Of a stretch of DNA of 64,000 nt, positions 1 to 10,920 are shown piece after piece. This DNA is from Collybiopsis luxurians FD-317 M1 (lineage: Eukaryota > Basidiomycota > Agaricomycetes > Agaricales > Omphalotaceae), in the NCBI GenBank assembly GCA_000827265.1, contig KN834749.1, positions 3,124,593-3,188,592 on the forward strand, in the 5' to 3' direction. The notes under the pieces were generated by a model that ran no database searches, was not told the origin of the DNA, and saw nothing but the letters and a program-made list of their open reading frames with translations. Position numbers and translations under genes: made by a program. Positions within the stretch are counted from its first letter, which is position 1. Each line of letters starts with the position of its first letter.

Positions 1-124
1 CAAGCTGATCTCTATGCAAATTGAGCAGAACATCAGCTCCTAGGTTAATTTCTTTTAAGTAATCAGCAAGTTCACAGACATGATGCCTACGGAAGAAAGG
101 AGAGCTTGATAAGTTATGCAGGAT

Positions 125-713
125 TAGGGCTCAGAACTGGAGCCATACAATGGGTACCGTATATACAGTTCTGTACCTGTACCGGCATGACTTGAGAAAA
201 AAAAAATACGGTCCGGCATATGGTACGGTTATACCTGTATTTGACCATTTGATGTACAGTATGTATTGTACTTCTTCATAGTTCATCATCGCTTGTTGAC
301 CTCAACAACCTGGTTTTCCAGCTTCTCTGTTAGAGTTTGCAGAGAGGTCTGCAGATCAGGTCTAGGGCAGTGAATATGGTGAATAACACTGATGATGTGC
401 TACCGTACATCGGCATTACAACATGTGTGTTGATCACATGACTCAGGCTGAGCCTGACCTGAATAGTTGTGTATGGCTCGGAACACCATTGTAGAGCTAT
501 TTGGAAAGGATTGAATTGTTGAAGTAATTATTATACTTTTTTGATACATGCTGGAATTCTTCTGCAATAGTTTACATAATTATATTTTAAAACTTTGCTT
601 TTGTGCTTCACGGCTGTATTGACCGTATACGGTACGGGTTGGCAATATGAACACGGTATATGGTATGTATTTTATACAGCCGTACCCATAAATGGGTACA
701 GTACTGAGCCCTA
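125..713. mobile_element. hAT-type MITE (non-autonomous DNA transposon)
   Basis: The two ends are imperfect terminal inverted repeats. The left end starts TAGGGCTCAGAACTG and the right end read in reverse starts TAGGGCTCAGTACTG; both continue into GTAC-rich sequence with ACCCAT/ATGGGTA motifs. The flanks are TGCAGGAT (117-124) and TGCACGAT (714-721), an 8-bp target duplication with one mismatch, the length typical of hAT transposons. The interior has no supported ORF, so it is non-autonomous. The sequence right of it (from 722) is the 3' flank of NACHT-WD40 copy A and matches the flanks of copies B-D, so it inserted just downstream of that gene. Family assignment is inferred from TSD length only. 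Confidence 0.65.
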
Positions 714-728
714 TGCACGATATTTGCT

Positions 729-3406
729 TTAGTGAGAACCACTGGTTATAGATGAATTTAGTCACGAGTCAGGATCATGATGGGCTTAAGAGGAGTAACA
801 AAATGAACTGCTTACCTGTAACATTTAGTCCAATTATTCCCATGTACAAAAGATTGCAAATTCAGTGAGGTAGGCTGGATCCGTGAAATGAGGAGTTGCA
901 TGTGTGGGAACATAAGACATGATCGATATTTGGGGGGAATCCATAGAAAAAGAGCTGAGTTGAAACCCTGAAGCCAACCATTCACTGTCAATTTCAGATT
1001 TAGCAATATAGGGTAGGGGTAATCATGGCCAGAATGCTTGGGACAGAATGATTGGGAGGGAGTTGGTTTTGAATGAGGCACTGAAATCATTGAAATCTAG
1101 TTGCCAGAGAGATAATCTGGCTGTAGTGCATCAATCATTGCTCTTGTTTCTACATTCCAGATCCACACTGAGTCATCACATGACCCAGATACAATTTGTT
1201 GTCCATTTGGAGAAAAGGCAACAGAATAGACAGTGCTTGTGTGCCCTTGTAATGACTGCCCCAGAGGCTTCCTGGTCTCTGCATCCCAGATCTGAATTGA
1301 ATTATCCTCTGACCCAGATACAACTCTCTTGCCATCTGGAGAGAAGGCAACAGAATAGATTGTGCTTGTGTGCCCTTGCAAAGGCTGTCCTTGGGGCTCC
1401 CCTGTATGTGCATCCCAGAGTTGCACTGACTCATCAGAAGATCCAGATACAATTCTCTTTCCATCTGGGGAAAATGCAACAGAATGGACAGCGCTTGGTG
1501 TGCCCTTGCAATGGNNNNNNNNNNNNNNNNNNNNNNNNNNNNNNNNNNNNNNNNNNNNNNNNNNNNNNNNNNNNNNNNNNNNNNNNNNNNNNNNNNNNNN
1601 NNNNNNNNNNNNNNNNNNNNNNNNNNNNNNNNNNNNNNNNNNNNNNNNNNNNNNNNNNNNNNNNNNNNNNNNNNNNNNNNNNNNNNNNNNNNNNNNNNNN
1701 NNNNNNNNNNNNNNNNNNNNNNNNNNNNNNNNNNNNNNNNNNNNNNNNNNNNNNNNNNNNNNNNNNNNNNNNNNNNNNNNNNNNNNNNNNNNNNNNNNNN
1801 NNNNNNNNNNNNNNNNNNNNNNNNNNNNNNNNNNNNNNNNNNNNNNNNNNNNNNNNNNNNNNNNNNNNNNNNNNNNNNNNNNNNNNNNNNNNNNNNNNNN
1901 NNNNNNNNNNNNNNNNNNNNNNNNNNNNNNNNNNNNNNNNNNNNNNNNNNNNNNNNNNNNNNNNNNNNNNNNNNNNNNNNNNNNNNNNNNNNNNNNNNNN
2001 NNNNNNNNNNNNNNNNNNNNNNNNNNNNNNNNNNNNNNNNNNNNNNNNNNNNNNNNNNNNNNNNNNNNNNNNNNNNNNNNNNNNNNNNNNNNNNNNNNNN
2101 NNNNNNNNNNNNNNNNNNNNNNNNNNNNNNNNNNNNNNNNNNNNNNNNNNNNNNNNNNNNNNNNNNNNNNNNNNNNNNNNNNNNNNNNNNNNNNNNNNNN
2201 NNNNNNNNNNNNNNNNNNNNNNNNNNNNNNNNNNNNNNNNNNNNNNNNNNNNNNNNNNNNNNNNNNNNNNNNNNNNNNNNNNNNNNNNNNNNNNNNNNNN
2301 NNNNNNNNNNNNNNNNNNNNNNNNNNNNNNNNNNNNNNNNNNNAAGGCTGTTCTTGGGGTTCCCTGTCTGTACATCCCGGATCTGCACTGACTTATCAGC
2401 TGACCCAGATACAATTTTCTTTCCATCTGGGGAAAATGCAACAGAGTTGACCCTGCTTGAGTGCCTTTGCAAAGGCTGGCCTTGTGGTTTTCCTGTTTCT
2501 GCATTCCAAATCCACACTGACTTATCATCTGACCCAGATACAATTTGCTTTTCATCTGGGGAGAAGGCAACAGAATAGACTCTGCTGGTATGCCCTTGCA
2601 ATGGCTGCCCTTGAGGTTCTCCTGTCTCTGTATTCCACATTCGCACTGACTTATCCACTGACCCAGATACAATCCTCTTTCCATCTGGGGAAAATTGCTC
2701 ATCCAGACTGGGATCACACAAGATACCTGGATCCTCCTCCAACTTGTTTATCAAAGCCTTTCCAAATTCTGGAACATGTATTCCTAAATCATAGGCAATA
2801 GTCTGCACAGCCCAGATTGGGGTCCGCTTTTTGAGAACTGTGCGGTCAAAAGAAAAAAATACCCCAAGACAGCTATTCTCCTTGAATTTTTTCCCAATAG
2901 CATGGCTAATGGATGATTTGCCTGTACCAGCAGCTCCACAAAGAAGAAATGTTTGTGAAACATCATTTTCAGTGTTCAATATCCACTGAGATGTTTTTGC
3001 TATGATTTGGACTCTGGTTCCTTCCAGACAGGCTTTATCACTGTTAATGTAAGCATTCTTAATGGGATTCAATTTCTTCTCTAGGATTTCTCCCAGTTGA
3101 GCTGTGACTGTCTGGCTTCAAACAAGCTTCCTGCAGGGCCTTCCACTTGCTATTACCATCCTGAGTAAGTTGAAATTTTGCAGAAAGGTGTTTTTCCAAG
3201 ACATCACAAACTTTCTCCTCTGAATCACAGCCAGCCATATCCTGGAGAATTGAATCCCATTCTGGGAGCTGAAACTCCTTGTCATCTCTGAACTTTTCCA
3301 CAGCCTTTCACAAAAGCCTGGTAAGTTCTTCAGTTGCAGGATCAATCACTGAAGGAGGTTGTGCCACTATAGCTGCTGGGGCTAAGTTGGATGTAACAGA
3401 TGCCAT
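729..3406 (-). pseudogene. NACHT-WD40 NLR-like gene, copy A (decayed, two internal deletions)
   Basis: This is a remnant of the same gene family as copies B-D. It starts at the conserved MAS codon (3404-3406), keeps the first part of the N-terminal domain, and then jumps directly to the start of the NACHT exon. Exons 2-5 and their introns are therefore missing. An in-frame TGA interrupts the first exon near 3314. Walker A (GAAGTGKSS) survives, but the NACHT domain stops about 90 residues later at DPSLDEQ and is fused to the middle of a WD40 repeat; Walker B, the helical region and the acidic repeat are gone. The WD40 array is interrupted by an 829-bp assembly gap. An in-frame TAG (1097-1099) precedes the C-terminal cap, where copies C and D have CAG. 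The last donor, acceptor and final stop (729-731) are still recognisable. It cannot encode a working NTPase switch. Confidence 0.85.
1515..2343. other. Assembly gap (N run) inside the WD40 array
   Basis: There are 829 consecutive Ns, flanked on both sides by 129-bp WD40 repeat units of pseudogene A. Near-identical tandem repeats are a usual cause of such gaps. The true number of repeats in copy A is unknown, and any ORF drawn through the gap is not supported. Confidence 0.99.
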
Positions 3407-4114
3407 TTGGAATGATGAGCAACAAGTTTTCAAAAAGACAATGAAAGTTTGATCAAAGCTTAAGGGGAAACCTAATGTCATGCATGATATCTGCTCAGTA
3501 TGTATATGCTGCTGAAATGTCAGATTGATATGTAAATATTGATTTATTGCCACAATCGAGTCATGGGGTTGTGTTTGCAATGATATGCACTGTGGGCACC
3601 TATTAGTATCTCCACCAGTTTTTGTAGTCCTTCTGGTCCTCTTATTTAACCCATACAGTGTCCTGAAACATTTTGTTTCCTTGTTGCTGACTCACTTGTG
3701 TTGAGCCAAGCCCTAGACAATCATTTGAGTTGGGATTCTCTGCCTCTCATATCTACCTTGGTCTAACAGTTCTGACAACACTGCACACTCAATCATTGAA
3801 ATCAACTTTTCTGACTGGTTATTTCTGCTTTATAATTGGTTACTACTGTGGTCCCCATCAAGAGAACTGCTGAACAGGTTACATGTGGAGATTACTGCAT
3901 GGGTTTGAAGGAAGGGCAGTCAATGAGTCAAAGTGATTGTGGTTGTACGTATCCACTCAATCTCAACTTTTTATCCTCCTTACTGTCATTCCTAGTTTAC
4001 CACATCAACAATTGCCTGTTCAGCAATACCAGAGTTAAAATCAAAAATGTATTCAGCTAAACTTGCTTGGAAAATGTAGAGGTAAGTTCACAATCAAGGT
4101 GGACTCATACCACA
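3407..4114. other. Upstream spacer of copy A, CpG-decayed
   Basis: No gene is seen. The sequence is a diverged copy of the region upstream of genes B-D (for example 39716-40520): the same order of short matching blocks is present, including the GAGTCATGGGG motif at about 3560, but most CpG dinucleotides of the other copies appear as TpG or CpA. The match ends shortly before the left inverted repeat of the DIRS-like element. Small plus-strand ORFs here are not conserved in the paralogous spacers. Confidence 0.7.
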
Positions 4115-4178
4115 TGGCCTTTTATTGCTACAAGGACCCATGCATTTGGCAGAAAATGTGACCCACTGATGCAACTCC
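4115..4178. repeat. Left terminal inverted repeat of DIRS-like element
   Basis: The segment contains ATGCATTTGGC, AAAATGTGACCC and ATGCAACTCC in this order. The reverse complement of 9581-9643 has the same three blocks with few mismatches. Confidence 0.8.
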
Positions 4179-4359
4179 GATCACATTCCCACAAGTTCAA
4201 CTTGATCTGTGGTAAGCCTAGTGAAGCCAGCTTACTGGAGGATAAGGCAAGGGCAGTGATGAGTCACCCATGGTGCTGTTTAGGTGCCAGCATCTCTCTC
4301 TGCCTTCCACCCTCATTGCCATCCCCAGCAGTTGCATCTCAGAAGAAAATCTCCCAATG

Positions 4360-5574
4360 ACCCAGTTCAACCCACCTCACTGCTACCCATTAGAAGAGTC
4401 CTTCAGGTGCAAGGGCCACTTACCCTGCACCCATGCCAGCGGAAAGACATCCATTATTCTCAAGATGTCATCACTTGCCAAATTCAAGTACAATGCGGCT
4501 GTCACTACATGCAACAATGACTGCCGCATCAGGACCCTCATCAGAAGGGACAACAACCCTCCTGTTTCAGATGTTGAATCCTATCTTACTGTTGACAAAG
4601 AGATGGAGGATATGGTCAGGGATCCCTCCCTTATCCATTCCTTCATTGATTTCCTTCCTAACATGGCAGTCAAATGGCTCCAAGACATCCTGGGCAACAA
4701 GTTTCCAAGGATTAGCAGTTCAGGAAGTACCAGCAATGACAGGTTTTTTGCCCAGGGTCAGGGAAGGAATGGCAGGAATGGAGACAGTGAAGGGGAGGCA
4801 GGTGGCAGTGGAGATGGGGATTCAGAGGCCAACACCTGCAGGAAGCCCAAAGCCAATATCATTCTCACCAATCCCATCAACCTCCACTCCAATATTATAA
4901 AGAAATTTCCCTGAGAACTTTTGCAACTTGCTGACCACAACTACCATATTCCCTTAGCATGGTTCACCCCGAAGAACCTGTTATGGCTGGGGTCCAATAC
5001 CATGCACTGCAAGAGGATCAAGCTCATGCATATAAGCACCAAGCCACAGGTCCTTGACATGGCCAATGTCTCAAAGAGAATGGCCAAATCCTCAGAGGCT
5101 GGTCCTTCCAAAGATGAAGACCTCAACTATACCCAGTGGCAGTTAGCTGCAGACAATCATCTTAGATTTGAGGTAGAGGTATACAAGAGTGAAGATGCTG
5201 CCTGCCCCCAATTTCTGGCTCAACATTACAAGTTCTGGGACTGGAACAATGCCAGTTCCACTTTCCCTTTCTGGCTTAAATACAAAATCCAGCTCTGCAA
5301 GGAGCACTATGTGCATAAAACAGACTTCAACCTCTACACCTACATGTCTGCCCATACCCTTGTGATGGCTGCTGTCCAGGCTCACAAAGCAAAAGAGAAG
5401 GAGTGTAAGTCCTCCTGCCCTGGTCCCTCTTCCCACCCCGACATGCATTCTTCGTGCTTCACTCCCTATCCTGCTACTTTGCAGCCCTTTCTGAACAGCA
5501 GCAGGGGCAAGGCCACCCTCCACTGCATCAGTTGTGGAAAATCAGGCCACAGACTTCAAGACCACAGAGAGTAA
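4360..5574 (+). pseudogene. DIRS-like element gag-like ORF with zinc knuckle
   Basis: One continuous frame is interrupted by a single TGA at about 4912, consistent with CGA-to-TGA. The start is uncertain; the frame is open from about 4270, which overlaps the inner side of the left terminal repeat. The middle is rich in Gly, Asp and Ser. The C-terminus has the zinc-knuckle-like motif CISCGKSGHRLQDH, spaced CX2CX4H. Such a knuckle binds the element RNA in retroelement nucleocapsids. It overlaps the start of the downstream RT ORF (5534) in another frame. Confidence 0.6.
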
Positions 5575-7755
5575 CATGGTTCATTCAAATATGCTGTTGG
5601 CAATGCAGACAGTAATATATACACCCCGAGTGGCATCAAAATCTGCACCACTTTCAACATATATGGCAAATGTATCCACAGTGACTGCACCTCCAAGACC
5701 AGGATTTGCTCCCTCTGCGGCAGCAGCAAGCATTACACACTTGGCGCTGACTCCAGCCTCAACTGCCAGTGATCCTTTCCATCCCTCAGAACTTTGTCCG
5801 GCCCTTCCTTTCCATGATTTTTCTGATACCATTGTTGCTTGTGAACCTCTTCCCAATACACCCCAAAAATTTCTTGATATCTACAATCAGATTGTGATGC
5901 CTTATGATGCCAGTGCTTTTGCAATTGAGCTTGTTTCTTGTGGCCTGTGGGACAGGTACCCCAAATTGGTCAATGGCCTTCTTGGCAGCTTTCCTCTGGG
6001 CCACATGCCATTCCTCCATGAAATTATCATTATTCCCAACCATTCTTTGGCTTTCAAATTCTCAGAGGCTGTCTATGCATACATCACAGAAGAAGCAGAG
6101 ACTGGTAGGATGTCAGGTCCTTTCACCAAATCCAAGGCTGAACTCATTCTGAGAGGCCCTTTTATCTCTTCCCCCCTTATCATGGCTGAACAGTCTCAAG
6201 GTCCCAATAAGCTGCCAAAGTACAGAGTCTGTTGGAACCTATCAAAGGATGGCAAGGATTCTAAAGGTTTTAATTTCCCTTCAGTCAACTCTCATGGACG
6301 GAAAGACCTATTTCTGACAACTTTTGATAGTGCCGCTATAGTAGCTGAATGGGTAAGTCTATATATTTCATCTCCTACTTGCCACTTGGCTCTCTCTACG
6401 CCTCTTGGCTCCATCTAAGCCTCTCAGCTCCCTCTAAGCATCCCAGCTCTATCCCTATCTATGGCTCTCAGCCTAAAATTTTTTCTACATGTCTATTGGC
6501 AAATCTATATTCTCTCTTAAGCCTCTTGGCTCCTCCTCCTACCAATATCCAATTCCTAACCCATACTCCCTGCAGATTACACTAGCTCCTCCAGGCACTC
6601 AGGCCTGTTCTATTGACATATCCAAATTCTACTGCACTGTTCCTCTTCTCCTGCATTACAAACTGTACATGGTTGTCCAAGACATGGACGGCCTTTTCTG
6701 GATTGACCACTGTTTTGCTTTCAGAGCATCCCCAGCCAGCAGCACTTCCAGCATGATCTCTGCTGCAGTATGGGATATCTGGCAGACCAAGGACATTGCC
6801 CTGATAGCCAAAATTGAGGATGACTTCAACATCTTCCATACCTGCAATGCAGATGGCTTCTATGACTACAACAAGGAATCCATGCTTTCACTTATCAAGC
6901 ATCTCAGCATTCCCTGGCATCCTGAAAAGGGTGACAAGTTTTTTGTCAACATCACCACCTTTATTGGCTTCCTCTGGAATATCCCTCTCAAATGAGAGCC
7001 TTTCTGAAGAGAAGTGCCTTAAGTACCTCCACTGTATCCATTCATTCCTCAATGACCACTGCTCTTGCAAAGCCCCATTAGTCAAGGTCAAGTCCATTCA
7101 TGGCACCTTGTGCCACATCTCTTTTGTCTATGCCAAAGGGAAATCCTACCTCCCGCCCATCTCTAATTTTATGGCTTCCTACTGGGAAGGTGAAGAAGAC
7201 CTTGGTAAATGGCTTGTTTTGAGTGTCATCTCATCACTCAAATGGTGGCTCAATGTCTTGCAAGATCCTTACTACTACTGCCAACTACAACCTCTCAGAC
7301 CTCTGCAGGATCATGGTCTATACATTGATGCATCTACAGACTGGGGTATAGGCATATTTGCCTGGGGGAAATGGGCTGCTTTCAAGCTCAAGCTGCATTG
7401 GAAAGTTCCCAGCAGAGGGATTTGTTGGCTGGAAACAATTGCCCTTGAGCTCCTTGTCTATTTCCCAGAAGCTTGGGGCTACAAGGAAATTCTCATTCAT
7501 ATCTATTCAGATAATAAGGGTACTATTGGTGCCATTTGTAAGGCCCACAGCCCTAACTTCTACATTAATCTCTCTGTCCACTGCACTTACACTGTGTTGG
7601 CATCCCGCTTCATTCAACTGGATATGAACTATATTGAATCTGCAGCTAACCCAGCTGACCCTATATTGTGCAGTATACTTGGGTCCCCAGATGATAAGCT
7701 CCCCCTACTTTTCACACTCCCTGATGAGCTCATAGATATTATCTCTTATGTTTAG
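5534..7755 (+). pseudogene. DIRS-like reverse transcriptase and RNase H, with an apparent intron
   Basis: Part 1 (5534-6352) holds the region upstream of the fingers: GRMSGPFTKSKAELILRGPF, then SSPLIMAEQ and the LSKD and SVNS motifs. It ends at a GTAAGT donor. An intron-like stretch (6353-6575, ending TGCAG) separates it in phase from part 2 (6576-6995), which has DISKFYCTVP and the active-site box IEDDFNIF, equivalent to the VDD box of DIRS enzymes. At about 6990 the frame shifts by one base. The rest (to 7755) covers the connection segment (SLSEEKCLKYLHC) and an RNase H-like fold with LYIDASTDWGIGIFAWG and IYSDNKGTIGA. The frameshift makes it non-functional. The RT family assignment is firm; the intron is inferred from frame and consensus sites. 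Confidence 0.75.
6353..6575 (+). other. Apparent spliceosomal intron inside the DIRS-like RT
   Basis: GTAAGT follows a Trp codon and TGCAG precedes ATTACACTAGC; splicing rejoins the RT frame in phase 0. The 223-nt interval contains a repeated CCTCTTGGCTCC-like motif and stop codons in the RT frame. Retention of an intron in an RNA-templated element would require priming from unspliced RNA. Confidence 0.5.
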
Positions 7756-9409
7756 GTATTTGTCCCTCTTTCTTATTACTCTTATCTCTAACCCAGTCTC
7801 TAGCTCCAATAACATTTCCATGCCAGACAGTTCTGGTGCTAGCCACAATGAGCTGTGCACATTGTCAGCTAAAATCTCTCTTGGCAAAAATGCTCTCTGT
7901 AATTCTATTCTCTCTCACATTAATACTCCAGTCCCTTCCAAGCAAATTCCCATACCCATTCCTGTTTCCCTATGCACACCTTTTTGCCACCAGATCCTCA
8001 ACAACATAAAGGCCAGCAACCCAGTTCCATGTATAACCCCATGCCCTGTCCCCTCCTCAACATATTCTTTCTGCCCTCACCAGCCTGCTCAGCTTCCAGC
8101 TTTACCAGCTCCCCACAATGCCAAAGCCAGCAACTCCATATGCCCCAATAGTCTATGCCCTTCTGTCCACATGCAAGACCAACTCCACACTTGACTCACA
8201 CCCTATGCTATCTCCAAATGCAATGACTGTGCAAAAGAGTATCCCCCAGATATTATTGAACTCAGTGAAAAAGCCATGATTACTGCTCTCATGGACAATA
8301 CTCTTTCTAGTTACACTGCCGGCATGCTTTGCTTCAACTAATTCTGTGACAACATGGGCATCTCTGAAGACAAGCACATGCCTGCCAATGACCAGCTCAT
8401 TATTGGTTTTATTGGCCATTACATGGGTGAAGTTTCAGGTTCTGGTGTAAAGAACTGGCTTTCAGGTCTATGAGCATGGCACAATTATCATGAAGCTCCC
8501 TGGCCTTCAGACTCTCAGCACATATGGTTTGCTCAGGCTGGAGCTAGAATAGCTGGTGCCCACAACTGCAGACCAGCACACAATCCTATCACACTCTCTC
8601 ATATCCTGGCTCTTTTCTTTGCCCTTGATTTTTCTATACCTTTCCACTGCGCCATTTGGGCCATGGCATGTACTGCATTTTGGGGCTACCGCTGCCTCAG
8701 TGAACTCACTGTCCCTTCCTCCCAATGCTTTGACCCAAAATACCATGTCACTCACAGCACCTGCATCACCCAGTCCTTCCATCCTGACAACTCACCCAAA
8801 GCCCTTTCTTTCCTCATTCCCTGGACTAAGACCACCAAAGACAAAGGTGCCACAGTTATTGCAACTGCACAAAATGGTATTCTTGCCACTTTTTGCCCTT
8901 TTCATGCACTCTCCAAACACCTTGAAGCCAATGCTGATATCCCAGACAACTTCTCTTTCTTTGGCTACATCAATGAGCATGGCAAACCTCAACATATGGT
9001 AAAATCCACCTTCCTAGCCTTTTGTGACAAGATTTGGAAGCCGGCCAAGCTCGAACATGTACACAGGCATAGTTTCTGCATTGGTGGCACCATAGAACTA
9101 CTTATTGCTGGTGTTCCCCCTGAAGTTGTGGCCACTATTGGAGGATGGACTTCTATGGCTTTTCTTATATACTGGCAACATTTCCAAGATATCATTCCCA
9201 CTCATGTTTTCAAAGCTTACTCCCCCAATCAACTCGATTGTCTCAAACAAACCCTCAATGACTTCCACAAAGCTAATAAAATACCTGATTCCCTTATTGA
9301 CCACTGTATCTGGGGCTACAATATGTCTGGGATGTCCGGGCACTGGCATCCACAGGTGGGCCTGTGTGGGGACAAGCCCCAGCCAAAACCCCTTGAAACT
9401 AGGATTTGA
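7748..9409 (+). pseudogene. DIRS-like tyrosine recombinase (YR)
   Basis: The ATG at 7748 overlaps the end of the RT-RNase H frame by 8 bases. The N-terminal part is Pro, Ser and Cys rich. From about 8190 it matches basidiomycete YR proteins: the core-binding segment (SGSGVKNWLSGL), then SIPFHCAIWAMA, WGYRCLSELTVPS (candidate first catalytic Arg), and the C-terminal box HRHSFCIGGT followed by GVPPEVVATIGGW and a late Tyr in LIYWQ. Three in-frame stops (TGA at about 8192, TAA at about 8339, TGA at about 8471) kill it. The second catalytic Arg, normally HSFR in this family, is Cys (TGC, one C-to-T change from CGC). The enzyme would have integrated the circular double-stranded DNA form of the element. 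Confidence 0.8.
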
Positions 9410-9580
9410 TATAGTCCTTTGCAGGACTCTGCTTTTCCTTTCTCTGCTTTCCCACTTCCACAAAGGAGCATTGCCTTATGCATGCATCCTCATTTGTCAT
9501 TGCTGGATGCATTGCCAATATATTCTTGCTAATACACATAATATTTGTCTTACTTAGGTTGCATGTAAGTACCCCCAATT

Positions 9581-9643
9581 GGAGTTGCATTAGCGGGTCA
9601 CATTTTGTGCCAAATGCATGGTACTTGTGGCAATAATATTCCA
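9581..9643. repeat. Right terminal inverted repeat of DIRS-like element
   Basis: It contains GGAGTTGCAT, GGGTCACATTTT and GCCAAATGCATGG, the reverse-complement order of the blocks in 4115-4178. Confidence 0.8.
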
Positions 9644-10083
9644 GAATGGTCAAGCACAAAAGGTAGGTTTTAGTTTTACCTTTCAAAGTGTAAATAATAA
9701 TTTATCATGTTCTATACTTCCCATTTATCCACTAGGCATTTCCCCATGCTGATTCTTTCAACTTTTCCCCTGCTTTTGCACCATCTGCCACTCATTGTTT
9801 ACAGCCCCAAATCAGGATGTCCCTCTCTTTCTCTATTCCTTGGACCTCTTCTCTAGTCTGGACTTTCCAGTCTACCTTATATCTGCCCTTCTATCACTCA
9901 TGCTTGTTCTATCTACTCTGTCAATGCTATGGATGACACTCTTCAAGGTTTCATCAATTTGGATCTATCTGAATATCTTCACTGGTGGTCCACAGACATT
10001 TGTCCTCACCCATGGTCTCCTTGTGATGTCCAATATTGGCGTACATCAGAGACTCTCTGTTGGGTCATTGTCTGATGTATATC
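9644..10083. other. Unit A spacer fragment between two insertions
   Basis: It is collinear with 40855-41300 and 52690-53121. Relative to those, many CpGs are TpG or CpA. The last five bases (10079-10083, ATATC) are the left target duplication of the chromovirus. No gene is supported; a plus-strand ORF (9795-10139) is cut by the LTR and its continuation in the other copies is not conserved in frame. Confidence 0.75.
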
Positions 10084-10778
10084 TGTTAGGACCTTTACTA
10101 CCTTTGTTGTTAGAAGCTTGTAGCAGGTTCAATGAATAGAAAGTATTTTATTATACCACAGCTGAGACAGAATATGCGATGGGGAGTTGCTATGTACAAC
10201 AGGTGAATGAGTCCTGTACAGTTTTGGTGTTGGATGTGGAGGAATGATCCTCGAGTGTCGAATAATAAATCTAGTAGCTCGGTGCAACTAGAAATAGTAT
10301 ATTGAAAGAACTCGTTAAGACAGTATTAATGAGGGTTGACTCAGGAGGTTCATGACTTGGTGTCCGTTTACCCTACGAGACGGAGTATTCGAAAGGCTAC
10401 AGCAGTCAAATAGTCTTGTCGATTGGTTCGACAAGTGAGAAGTGGATATGCCAGTGACTGGGTGTCAATGGGGTTTGCTCGACTCGGTGTTAAGCAGAAT
10501 AATATTATAGACTAGTGAACAAGAGAACAGAAACAACACAGATCAAGATAGTTCAGGTAATAACAGCATTATCGTGAGAGATGTAGGTACAAGGCTTTTA
10601 TACTCTGCGGAGAGACATGTGGTCTTGTGAATAGAAGTTTGGAATGAGCAACTGGTTAGTCCACCTCGCAAAATGCGTGTCAGATTTGGAGAGCCGAATT
10701 GATTGGTAAGACTATTATCGAGTTGTGTGGTGAGTGTAGTGGTTGGAAAGAGTGGAAAAAATAGCATAGGGCATAACA
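10084..10778 (-). repeat. Chromovirus 3' LTR
   Basis: The sequence runs from TGTTAGGACC to GGGCATAACA on the plus strand and is 695 bp. It aligns without visible gaps to 23191-23885 and differs at roughly 25 sites, nearly all C/T or G/A at CpG. Confidence 0.95.
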
Positions 10779-10796
10779 TTACCCCCCCCAAGGGCC
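10779..10796 (-). other. Polypurine tract of chromovirus
   Basis: On the minus strand the bases directly before the 3' LTR are a G run (eight G) followed by TAA. This is the expected place and composition of the primer for plus-strand DNA synthesis. Confidence 0.65.
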
Positions 10797-10920
10797 TTGA
10801 GCCCTCGAAAGGATGTGTAGCTTTTGATGCGACATGGTGTTGTGACTGCCATGCTGTCAGATTGAGTTTTTGATGTGCCGGCTGCCGAATTTCAATCAAA
10901 AACTCTAAGTCCGAAGCCCT

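Larger units (their letters stand above)
4115..9643 (+). mobile_element. DIRS/Ngaro-like tyrosine-recombinase retroelement (degenerate)
   Basis: The element is about 5.5 kb. Terminal inverted repeats of about 63 bp bound it (4115-4178 and 9581-9643). Between them, in order on the plus strand, are a gag-like ORF with a zinc knuckle, a reverse transcriptase, an RNase H-like domain and a tyrosine recombinase. This combination, without an LTR or DDE integrase, is characteristic of the DIRS order. It lies inside the spacer of unit A: the paralogous spacer sequence stops near 4095 and resumes at about 9647 (equivalent to 40857), with roughly 300 bp of spacer missing at the insertion. All ORFs are broken by stops or a frameshift, so the copy is dead. 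Inverted termini favour a DIRS-1-like structure over the split direct repeats of Ngaro. Confidence 0.8.

Noticed and set aside
1048..2450. ORFs spanning the N gap on both strands
   Set aside because: The middle of each is unread N sequence and the outer parts are shadows of the minus-strand WD40 frame.
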